64,000 nucleotides of DNA, taken from assembly GCA_003993805.1 (NCBI GenBank), contig RSEF01000012.1:10708376-10772375 (forward strand), in the 5' to 3' direction. The DNA comes from Himantopus leucocephalus (Eukaryota; Chordata; Aves; Charadriiformes; Recurvirostridae). Shown piece after piece: positions 9,792 through 21,700 of this stretch. Position 1 is the first letter of the stretch. The number at the start of each line of letters is the position of its first letter. The translations under genes were made by a program, and so were the position numbers. A model generated the notes under the pieces. That model saw nothing but the letters and a program-made list of their open reading frames with translations. It searched no databases and had not been told where the DNA came from.

Positions 9792-12700
9792 CTTCTCGGA
9801 AGAGAGAAAAACAGCATTAAGCTATGGCATCTCCCCTGGGCTCCAGCTGCCTACCCCAGCTATGCCAGATGGGGACAGAGCAGAAACCCACTCCTGTTTC
9901 AGGGCAGGAACAACTGTCTCTAAGCCCCCAAGTTCAGGGAAGAGGAAAGGAGGGATGGGATGGGATGGGACGGGACGGGACGGGAGCAGTACCAGCAGGG
10001 AGCAGAGCTGGAGGGGAAGAAATGACAGACTGGGACAGGGTCCCTGGGGAGAAATGTGGCTGGGGCAGGCAGGGCTCCTGTAGGACTTGGGCCCCCTCCT
10101 CCTCTCCAGCCAGCCTGGCCCTCGCACACATCCGCTCATTGGGACTTACAGCTGGCACTGAGCGAGGGGACCAGCCATGAGGTCAGCCTGGCTGCACAAG
10201 GCATCTTCCCTGAGCCCCCACAGGCCACAAGTGAGGGCCATCACTTCTGGCAAAGCGAGCAGACTCAGATACACTGATGTTTCTGCTCGTGCTGCACTGC
10301 AGGTGCCCAGAGCTGTTGCACCCAAGGGTTCCCCTTGCCTGGTCACTATTCAGGACCAGGAGACACCTGCCACTCACCCCAGGGGCTCAACCCTCTCCCC
10401 CCAAACCAACCCCCCTTCAGGAAGAAGCCAGGCAGGTGGATGATGCATAAGATCAGCTAAACACGGCCTGGCTGAGGAAGGGACACACTTACTCTGAGTC
10501 TGGTGACAGCTCTGAAATGCTGTGAGAAGTGGTGGAGCGAGGCGTTGAGGGGCATATTGCGGAGGGTGTCGAGGAGGTCTGCACGGCAGAGGGGGTGGCG
10601 GTGGTCTGGGGGCCTGAAGGCGTGCTGGAAGATTGCACCGAAGACAGGACGGAGGAGTTAAAAGAAGCAAGGATGGAAGAAAGGATATCTAACTGTTCGG
10701 TGGATGGATGTCGGCTGGGAACGGCCTCCAGGTTCTCTCTAGAAGGCTGTCTCCTTGATAGCGGCTCTAGGCTTTCCCTAGACAGCTGCCTCCTAGAGAG
10801 ACTCCCCAGGTTGTCCTGCGAGGGATGCCTGCTAGGCACTGTGTCCAGAGGCTCTCTGGAATTAGATCTTCTGGAGAGAAAGTCCAGCTGCTCCCTTGAT
10901 GTTTGTCTAGCCGATGCTAGCTGGTCCCTTGAAGGCTGTCTTCTAGAAAGCAAATCTAATTGTTCTCGAGAAGTATCTCGACTTGGCAACATGTCTATTC
11001 GGTCTCTGGACACTTGCCTACTTGGCAATGTGTTCAGCCACTCTCTAGAGACCTCTCTTACTGGCCCACAGTCTAGCTGCTCTCTTGACCCAAATCTGCA
11101 GGGTAAAGTGTCAAGGTGGTCTCTGGAGCCCTGCCTCCGTGGCAGTGTGTTCCCATGATCTCTCTGACTGGGCCTAGCAGCCAGTAGATCCAAGTTTTCC
11201 CTAGACCCGTGTCTGCTTGGGATACTTTCCAGGTGTTCAGTAGACCCATGCCTGCTGGGGATAGTGTCCAGCTCCTCCCTGGACCCATGACGGCTGCGCA
11301 CGGCTTCCAAGCACTCTCCTGAGTTGTGTCTGCTCAGCTGCTCCCGGGACATCTGTCTCCTCATCAGCATGTCAAGCTGCTCCCGTGATGAGTACCGGCT
11401 TGCTGGCTGCGACAGACTGCCCGCCCCAGAGTAGATCCTGCCATAGGAGGCGGCGGGGACAGCTCTGTGACCCAGCGTGGAGGTCTTGTACCATGTCAGC
11501 TCGTTGGTCATCCTGCCGACAGACGGCAAGCCTTGGAGAGTCGGAGGGTACTGGAGACGGTTCTTCAAAATCCCTGCACCGGACAGAGACAGAAGTCAAA
11601 TCTCTGCATAACAGTGAAAAGAGCACGACAGCTGGGGGAGATAAGCCATACCTCCCCAAGGACACAACAAGATGGATCTGATGCTGAGCCTCTTCAGGGC
11701 CACATCCCTGAGACAGGCCAGGCCACCCTTGCCTGCTTGCTCCAGGCCATTACCTTTTCTTTGCCGTTGGGTCTGGGTGAGGGAGTTCTCGTCCCCACTG
11801 GTCAAGGCCAGGTCTGGCTGATTATTGTTGGCCGCATCCTTGTTGATGTCGAATCCCAGCTTCCGCTCTGAGCCCCACTTCTGCAGGGAGCAGGGGTGAA
11901 CCTCGCACTCGCCCATAGCTGGCCAGTACGACATGAGGTCGTTGCCATCTACGTCTGGCGAAGGACACAGCAGAACAAGCCCCGGGGAAGAGAGAGAGAA
12001 TATTTCTGTGAGCAGCAATTGAAGCCATCACAGGACATGGCCTGGCCCCAGGCACCTGAGCGTGACCCTTTCCCCTGCCAGAGCCCCCGGGACTTGCCTT
12101 TGGGAGTGGTGTTGGTGGGGTTAGTGAGGAGGCGTTCACTGTGTGCCGCCCGCTTGAACTGGCGCTGGAAGCGGCCCCGCAGGCGCACGTTCTCCTCGCT
12201 CTCTGAGGATGGGATGGAGAGGCTGCGCTCTTCGTCCAGAGACAGGTCACTGTCCGAGTCCGAGTCCTGGTCTGTAGGGACACAGCGTGTGTTGGGGCAA
12301 CATTTGGAATGAAGGTGGGCGAGGCTTTTCAGCCCAAATGGGGAAGGACAGACTTGTGCCTGTGAGCATATGCCAGTTAAATGACCGAATGACCAAATAA
12401 CGGAGGCAGGGAGGGACCCAAAGGTCTCTGCTCTGACCCCTGCCCATGGCAGGGCCAGCCAGGCTCTGACTGCCTCTGGGAAGGCAGAACCACCCCAAGG
12501 CTGACCACCCTCATGAGGACAACAGCCTGCCCAACCTCTCAGTGCCCTTCCCTCGGCAGCAGCCTGTGCCTGCTCCCCCTGCCCTTTCATCAGGCGCCCG
12601 TGAGAGGAGCCTGGCTCCATCTCACTGCACCTCCCCGTAAGGCAGTTACAAACAGCTGTAAGATCCCCTTTGCCTCCTCTTCCTCCATGCTGAGCAAACC

Positions 12701-15700
12701 CACCTCCCTCGGCCTCTGCTCGCCTGTCCCATGCCCAATCCCTGGCCACAAGGGTGGCCCCCGCCAGTCTCACTCCAGTGGGTCAGTGCCTGTGCTGTAC
12801 TGGGGAGCCGAGTGTTCCCACAGACCACACAACAGCATATGCCCTGGGCTTTTGCTTCCTCCATTTCTAGCTCCTTGGAGACTGGCTATGCCCTTTGCTG
12901 TCTGTCCAGGAGGCGGCTGTGCTATGTGACACAGCTGCTGCCTCTCCTTCCTATCCACAGCATGTTTGGGACTCACACCCAAATACAGGGAGGAGGACGT
13001 AACCGTACAGCCAGAGCCTGCACCAGGAAAGATTTCCTTAAGCCAGGAGTTAATTTGAGATGCGCTGGGCCAGCCCCACACTGGGGCACCAGGCTGAGCC
13101 TTACCTCCCCCGGCATCACGGTGGAACATGGCCACGTCGATGTCCGTGGGGCCGGTGTGAGCCAGCAGGCTGTGATCCAGGGCCGAGCCCTGACGCACTG
13201 TCACGTTGTCTCTGAAAGACAGGAGGCCCGAACGGTAACAGTCACAGCAGCAGGAGCCCTTGGCTCTGCCCGGGTGCTCCTGGAGACCCGCGCTTGCTCC
13301 CTACCTGAGATAAGCCCGCTGGCTGGAGTGGGTGCGGGCAGAGCGCACGCTGCTCACTGATGAGATGGTGGAGGCCCCCAGGGTGATGCGGATGAGCCCG
13401 CTTTCCTCAAACAGCGCTGTGTTGTTGTAGGCGTTGGGGCCCTGGCGAGGCAGGGAGAGAGGCACATGCCCTGTTTAGGAGGTGCTGCAGCAGCCCAGGG
13501 GATGGCCTTCCCACCCGCACCTGCCATCTCACTGAGGAAGTGGGGACGTCCCCATCAGCTCCTGTCCCAGGCAGGCAGCCTGTCCCCAGCTCCTGCTCTT
13601 GCCCACCTGCGTGCTCCTTGTGGCTTCCTCACTCTGCCCCTTCTTGCCGAGGCAGGCCAGCTTCCAGGCCTCTCGCACCTCCTCGTTCAGCACGCAGAAC
13701 AGGACCAGCACAGCCAAGCCCTGTGGGGACAGATGCTGTGAGAGACTGCCCCTTGCTGCTGGCCAACTTGCTTGCCTGCAGCACCAGATCCTGACCGCTC
13801 TCTGGCTCCTCCAGAGCCCAGCATGTCAGTCTTGTGGCCACCAGGACAGGGACATACCAAAGAGCCCCTCGGCACTGATCATTGCTAACCCCCATGCTGG
13901 CCATGGGTGAGAGAGGAAAGCGTGGGATGTCCCCCTGGCTGATAGCAGCCAACGAGTGGCTGACAGGGTCCCCTGCAGCAACACCAGCCACGGTGGTGGC
14001 AGGAGGTCTACAGCGTGCTGCTATGGGTCACATTTGGGGTGTCTGACACCTCTGTTGCAGGCCACTCTCTTGCTCTGCTCTCTGAAAGCAGGGGGACCCC
14101 TTCCCCCCCAAGATGGTCCTCGCTCCCCCTTGCATGTCACCTCTGAACCAAGCACCTTACAGACACCTCCTGCTCCCTGCCACCGCTCACCACGGGCACA
14201 GCAGCAAGGACTGGCAGGAGGCACTCTCTGCTGCAGCGGTGACAATGGAAGGGACAAAGAGCCCAGCAGGATGCTGGGGGCTCAGCGTGGGGTGCCCACT
14301 CTCCACAGACGGCCATGGGGACCACACAGATGCTCTCCTGGGCTGACCCGTGCCCTCCCCTGGCAGAGGCCGGGCAGTTACCTGGAGGCTGCAGAGGACA
14401 GTGTAGAGGTAGTGGAAAGCCAGGACACTGTTGTTGACAGCCAAGAGGCCAAAAAGCCAGGTAGTGCTAATAACTAGAAGCAGAACAAAGGAGCTCCGTA
14501 ACGTCATGCTGGAGAGAGAGAGACAGACAGACAGGCACACAGACACACACCAAGAGGTTAGTGCGTGTTGTTAATCTACAGTCTAGTGCTCATAGACAGA
14601 GATCCAGAGGGGAAAGCACGCTCCTGCCTAGCCCTCCCTGCTGCGCCCAGCACTGCAGGCTCAACTCTGCGCAGTGGTTTGGCTCCCCCCGACTCCCGGG
14701 CCTTTCCCTTCTGGATCACACATGGCAAACACAGTGGCCCAAAAAACACGGGTCATTTGGAGCCACAGAGAGCTGAGCCAAGCTCCAGGGCTGGCCCAGG
14801 AGGGAGCGGGAAGAAGTCTTGGAACAAGTATGTAGGAGAGGAAAAAGCAGCTGCTGAGAGTTGACAAGGGCTGAAGGTTGAATCCAAGCAGACAAAAGGG
14901 GTGGCTGTGAGAGCAGGCGATGAAAGGGGACAGGCTGGTGGGACAGTGTGGAGATGGGGACGTAGGAACAAGAGGAAAGGACAAAGTTTAGGAAGGGTTA
15001 ATGTGGCCGGCAGGTGTGGGAGAGGAGAGCGGCTGCAAGGCTGACACTGATGCACAGAGAGACAGACTGTGATGGTGGAAGAGGGACGATGATCACTGAA
15101 AATGCTAAAAACCACAAGCCACAGGAGCTCTGCTGGGAGTTTGGCCACTAATACTCACAGAACCGATTTCTTCTTAGTTTCCTTTTGGCCTGGGGAACAG
15201 GACATCTTGGCCACAAGCAGGAACATGACCCCATTCATCTGAAAGTGTTGGCACTGATTAGAAGCTGTGCCAAGGGTCGGTTCTGACCTGACATCCCCAG
15301 CACAGAGCATGGGCGGACTCCAGGTCCACCAGGCCCATGTGAACATCCCCTCCTTTCCCCTCCATGCCCAAGCCATGGCCTCCCCATGGCTGGAGGAAGG
15401 AGGGACAGAGCGAGGGCCTCTGGCCGAGGAAGGAGAATACAGAGAAGGGGGCAGGCAGTGGGCAGCCAAGGAAGGGGCGAGTGCCCATGGTGCGGAGAAG
15501 GGAGGCAGGAGAGGGCTGTGGGTGAAACAGGACAGGGTTTTACCACAATGACGACAGTAATGGGGCCTGCAAAGCTCCAGACCAGCTTATCATGAATGGA
15601 AATCCAGCAGAAGTCGGGGTTCCCGTAGCCCTCAGGATCCAGGCCAACGGCCAGCCCTGTGGGAGGAAGGGAGAGGTCAGGTCCAGACCCAGCAGCCTTG

Positions 15701-18700
15701 GACTTGCCCAAGCCATGTCGATCCCATGGCAGCAATGAATGCCGCGAAGGGGCTCTCTCACTGCTCCTTGCCCTGTGTACAGGCTTCTGGGCACAGGGGA
15801 AAGAGCCAGGACTGCAAGCCCCAGCATCAGGGCCTTTATTTCCTTTTCTCCTGGGGTTCCTGACACAGCCCAGCTGGCATTCACTGCAACAGATCACTCA
15901 AGCATGCAGGCTTAGGAAACAAGGAGACCTTAACCACAAGCCCTGGGACAGCTGGAGCCCCGTGCCCATCGAACAAGCCATGGGGAGATGCGCTGAGGAA
16001 TTACTTCTCCCCAGGAGGCAAGAAGACAGCTCTTGATAGGTGGTCCCTAGCTGACCACCACAGCACTGCTGGCTGTGGCAAGCCCACCCTCAGGTCTCCC
16101 CACTGGGTAAGTGAGCCGGGCAACACCAGGGGATCAGGAGGCTGCTGAGAACCAGCGTTTTTGGCACGGCTGTAGGACAAGTGGCTCTTACCGGTGATGA
16201 TGGCAGGCACTCCCCAGCCGATAGCATAGTAGAAACGCATGGCCCCGAAGTTGACATTGCGGGCTTCGGTCTGCATTCGGTAGATGTGGAGGCCCTGGAC
16301 GAAAAGCCAGGCGAAGGTGGAAAGGAAGAAGCAGTGGAGGAGGATGGCAATCACAGTGCAAAGAAACTGGGGAAACAAAAGCCACTCAGAGATGGTCCCA
16401 CTGTGCCAACGCTAACTGCGTCATCCATGCCTCACCCCCAAGGGCATGCTTGTTCAAGCCCACAGACCTGGTTCTCAGTGTGGTTGATGCCGAGGAGAAA
16501 GAGCAGCTCAGAGAAGAAGAGGGTGACTGATATGTTGGAGTGGATGCTACGTGTGTTGGACTTGAGGCCTTTGAGGCAGGTCAGGAACGAGAAGGTCAGC
16601 AGCAGAGCCACCAAGGAGAGAGACACCAAGGAATAGGTGACAATTGCTAACGTCTCCAGGTCACCTTCCAGTTGCTGCAGAAATAGAGAACCAAAGGCAA
16701 ATGGCAGTGTTAGGAGGAGACACAGGAAGCCTGCTGAGTTCTCAGACTCTACTTGTGTCCCACAGGGAATTTTCTGCCTGTGCCTGCTTATTCTGGGACA
16801 CAGTGGCTAACAGCCCCCACCACTGCCCACAGCACCGTGGGCTGAGGTTACCTCTCGGTGCGAGCTGTCCATCAGAACCCCAAAGGTGCCAAACTGGGAG
16901 CACTGGCAGTGGACGTGTGTGGTGTTTCGGTACACGAGCTCGCAGTCCCTGGCTGTCCAGAAGCCGGAGGGGTTGGTCCTGCAGCCACCAAAAAGCAGAG
17001 CGCACTTAGGAGAGAAGACAGAGGAGTGTGGTGTGTGGGGAAGGAACCGCAGAGAAGAGGGGTGATTGGCAAGGCTTTTCTACCAGCAGATACAACTGCA
17101 CTCCCACAGCTGAAGTACTGGAGCCAGAGCCCTGCAGGGACCCTGCTGTGCCCTCCCAGCAGGAATGAACGCCCTGGGAGAGGGCAGAAACTCCCATGTC
17201 CCAGTGCTGCCCAGGCACAGAGCCTGTCATGGCCAGGGAGACTCGGGAAACAAGGAGGTGCCTGGGGAAAGCAGCTCAAAGTGAGTGGCCCAGCTGTGCT
17301 TGACTCACGGGTTGGAGTGGTTCCACTGGACACAGAGAGGTTTGCTCCTGTTGGCCGTCTCTAGCAGGTGAAATTCCAGCACGAGCGGGGTGTCCAGGGG
17401 CCCCCGCAGGAAGGTGTGATTGCTGAACACAGACACACTCACGATGGGGGAGTTCATCACAGGGTTCTTGGGGAGCCTGCAAGGAGCAACAGAGCTCTAC
17501 CATCACCATGACTGGCAGCTGCAGCCCTCTGGGGACTTCCTGGATGTCCAGCACTGATGTCCCAGAGCAAACAGCTCTACTCAGCTTGCACCATGTGTTC
17601 TGGAAACATGGGGCAGAGCAACGCCAAGGTGGGGAACAGGAAGAGCACTGCAGGACCATCTGGCCAGGAACCAGACTCAAGTCATTGCAGACAGACTCAG
17701 CAATTGCTGGAGGGAGCAGAGCAGAGTCCAGTCAGCCTCTCCCCACTGGTGCTTGTGGATGGCAAAGGGGAGGAGGACATACCTGACGCTGCGGCGATCC
17801 ACTTGGTAGCGTGCAGGCAGCAGCCCCCCCAGGGTGCGGTACATGATGAGGATGATCACAGTGAGAGCGGGCTCGGGCTCTGGTAGCGCCTGCCTCGGGG
17901 AGGAGTTCTCCACGGTGTAGTTCCCTTCACCCCCAGACAGTGCAGGCACCGCCGTGGGGGCAGCTGAGGCGCATAAGGGGATGGTGAGAACACACACACA
18001 CACTGCTCTGAAGGCAGCTTGTGAGCCCACCAGGAGCCTCTGGGATGTGGTGAAGTCAGAAGCTCTGAGCTCTCAAGGGTGACTTGTGGACCTCTGACAG
18101 AGCCAGGTCTCAGCAGGGGCACAACTTCCCTTTCACGCCCACCCACGCTGTTCCCCGAGTGATGCTCACATGCTCACCTTCAGCTTTTGGGGGGCTCAGC
18201 ACTGACAACGGCAGCACAACATGGGTGTGAGGGTCCCAGGCGGGCTGGCCCCGGAAGAGGCTGCTGTGGTAGCGAGGGTAGCGCCGGCGGATATGAGAGT
18301 GGTTCTCCATGCGATCGATGCTCAGCACTGCGGAGGAGCAAGGGAGTGAAAGTCAGCTCTAGGATTGTCACCTGGAGAGCAACCATGCTCCACATCACCC
18401 CAGATTTGAAGTCACTGGCAAAAGGACCGTATGAGCCACAGGCTGGGTTGTGCGTATGTCCCATGTTTGGGCACCCACAGTGCTCCTTCCCAACCCAAAT
18501 CCTTGCTCTGCCACAGGGCAGGGTACTTCTGCCACTGAGGCCAGCAGCTTTTTCACTAGACTGGGAGGTAACAAAGTGGGCAGCACACTCCTGGCTCTGC
18601 TGGCTCTCGGTGGTGTGTCATCTACTGCAGGCAGGGATGGTTTGAGAGAGCCAAAACCGACTTTATCAGCACTCTCGCTGAGGTGAAGTGAGATGAGAAG

Positions 18701-21700
18701 GGGACAGGGTGTGATGGAGGAGTGGCTCTGCACCATCACAGCCAGGCCCCACCACTAGCCAGCTTCTACTCACTGATATTGGGGGTGACGACGCCGACAG
18801 GGTTGAGGTAGGTGAGTTTCATGTTGCTGGCCAGTGTGCCTGAGTAGTCCCGCAGCTGCTCCATGAGGCTGGCGCTGCCGTGCTCACTGTGTGGCAGCAT
18901 CGCCCAGTGCTCCCGGTTCTCAGGCGCCAGCACGGAGCTGCCTGCACGCAGCAGGTTCTGCATGGGAGAGACATGGGTCAGGGGGTGAGGGAAGCACTGC
19001 CTTTGGGCCCCGTCCTGACCACCCCCAGGCTGTAGCACGGTGCTCTCTGCCCAGCTTGCTGCACAAGGGCTTGGGGAAGAGGTACTTTCTGCTATGATGG
19101 GCCCCTAACTTCAACGCTCATCAACCAGTGTCCTACAGAGACATCTTCCCTGCACCCCTGCCATGAGGGACTTGCAGGCAGCAATAAGATGTCCCTTTGC
19201 CTTCCCAGGCTGAGCAAACCCAGCTGCCTGCCTCTCCTCATCCACCCTGTGCTCCAGCCCCAACCACGCAGGTGACCTCCATGGGTCTTGCTCCTGTGGG
19301 CCAATGTCTGTGTGGCTCTGGGGAGTTCAGTGCTCCTGACAAGGTCTCACAACATCCTCGACCCCCTCAAAGACCCAGGCTCAGGGTGGCTGATAAAGAG
19401 AAGCAGCATCAGAAGCCACTCTGATCCAGGGGAAGGACTCACCTCGTTGAAGTGGGCATCCTGCGTGGCTGTCAGGCCAAAGCCACGCTGCTGGCTCTCA
19501 AAGGCCATGAGACGGGACAGCAGGCGGAAAGTGATGTGCACGTCATTGCCAAAGTAGTGGTCCATGTGGTCTGTCACAGCCCGGAGCCGGTGGGCCAGCT
19601 TCTTGGCTTCAATTGTGTTAAGCTCAGTCTCGTTCCTCTCCAAGCCCTCCAGCTGCCAGCGGGGAGGAAGGAGAGGATTAAACAATTAAGCAGGCTCCTC
19701 ACTGGGAAACTGGGATGCTGCAGGCCCTGCTTGGCCCAGACACTATTTTTGAAACCATGGCACAAGCAACAGGCACTCACAGTGGTGGTCACTAGAACAG
19801 GGAGCATCTCTGGCAGACAACCAGCCTCCAGCAACACACCAGGGGTTGCACTGGCCCCGCTAACCCAGTGTCGTACATAACAGAGGCCAAGGAGATGAAA
19901 GGATAGGGCAAGCATCTAGCAATGCTTCCCTGGAAACTCTCCTGGCTTCAGTTACAATTCAGCCTAGGTGAGATGCAAGTTTTTAATAAACTTGCCTGGA
20001 TATTTCCAACTGATTTGTCACTGACAGAGTCTAGGGGCTACAGATGTCCCATGGAGCAGAAATCCCGCCATCTTCAAACAATTCAGCCCTGACAAGGGTT
20101 ATTTGTTTTCCTCTCAAATACTGGGCAGGACATAAGTCATTTCTGATGGGGACACTTGGATTAGATTAAGCCAAGTGAACTTCAGCTCAGATCAGTGCTC
20201 CCACAGGATGTGTTTTGGGGGCAGGCGATGCTCTGTGGCAAGGCCCTCTCCTACCCTAGGTACCCCAGGAGAGCTGAGCTAGTTGAAACCTGGCTGTAAA
20301 CCCTTGCTTGTATGGCTCCTGCTCTGTCAGGGCTGCAGAGCCAAGAGAGGATTACCAGCATGGAGAGCTCCTTGAAAGCAGGTGAAGTGCAGTTGAAGAG
20401 ATCTGGCTCCAGCCAACCCTTCTCCTCATCACAGTGTCTGACGGCTGCACCTAAAACCCAGAGGAAGGGCATGTCTGAAATTCAGCACAGGATACACTGC
20501 TTCCCTGCTGCATCCCACCAGCAGGGACTCTCTGCACCAGCTAACACCGAAGAGCAGCACCAGCAAGTGATGGGGAGGGCCTGTAACACTCCAGGGCTGT
20601 CCTCCTGCTTTGCACCAGGGCAACCCATTCCACCCTTGGTCTGCATCACTTCAGCAAGCTGCTGCTGTCCCCTCTCTCCAGGAGTTGGGTTCCTATGTGT
20701 GCTTCTGGGCTGCATCACACCAGGCGCCATCACACAGAATTGCAAATGAGTGACTTGGCAGGGCTCAGGCTGGAGAAGCCCCTGGTTCCTGGTGGGGACA
20801 TGTCCGTGTCCTCAGGGCACATTTGTCCCCAAACTACGGAAGCCTGTGCAGCTCTAGGCATCCCCCAGCTGACAGCCTGCAATGCCTGCTGAGGTCCTGC
20901 CTCCCTCTACAGGGCAAAGTCACCCTAGAAGGACAACACCGCTGCTGTGGGGCTGCCAAACCCACCCCAGAGACAAGCCCCTGCAACCCAGTGGGATGCA
21001 GGAGGACCCATACAGCAGTGTGGGTTCAGTACCCAACGCAAGACATCAGTCCCTGGCTGGGGCCCAAGCACTACTGCACAGCAATGGAGATGCCAGCAAT
21101 GAATGGGATCAGCTGTTCACCATCACCAAAAGCGCCTCTAAAGCCAACATGGAGAGCAGTGTCCTAGGTCTGGAGCATCACCACACAAACTTTGAGCAAA
21201 AGGAACCCAAGCGTCCCCGATGCACCTGGCAGGACCGCAAACCAGGCCCTCCTGGGGAAAGCACCAGGGCACAGGAGCCCACCCAGGCACCCATGGCTGG
21301 GAGTGAGCAGCAATGTGGCCAGGGAAAGGAGAGGGAGCCTGGAGCAGACTCCAGCTGCTGCCCAGAAAACCTCCAGCGACTAGCGTGCTCCCTCCCACCA
21401 TCTCAGCTCTCAGCTGTCCTCCCCAGCCACCTTTCCCCCAGCTGCAGAAGCACAGGGACTAGTGCTGTTGCAGCTGGGAGCACGGCGAACAAAGAAACCT
21501 CTGCACTGCTGGCCTTCCCCCAGCAGAGAACAGAGATCGGCTCAGCTGCAGATCTGGGCAGGATCCAGCCATCCACGTCCCTTTGCCTCCCCCTGCCAGC
21601 TGGGCAGAGGGAACAGGACCTTGTGCTGAGCATGCCCATCAGATCCTGCCCCCGTAGTACTGCACCCTGCCCAAACAGCTCCCCCTTCCTCCTCCCCGGC

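Noticed and set aside
10529..11158. 209-codon plus-strand open frame over the CELSR3 tail repeats
   Set aside because: Periodic only because it is the reverse strand of the 39-bp coding array.
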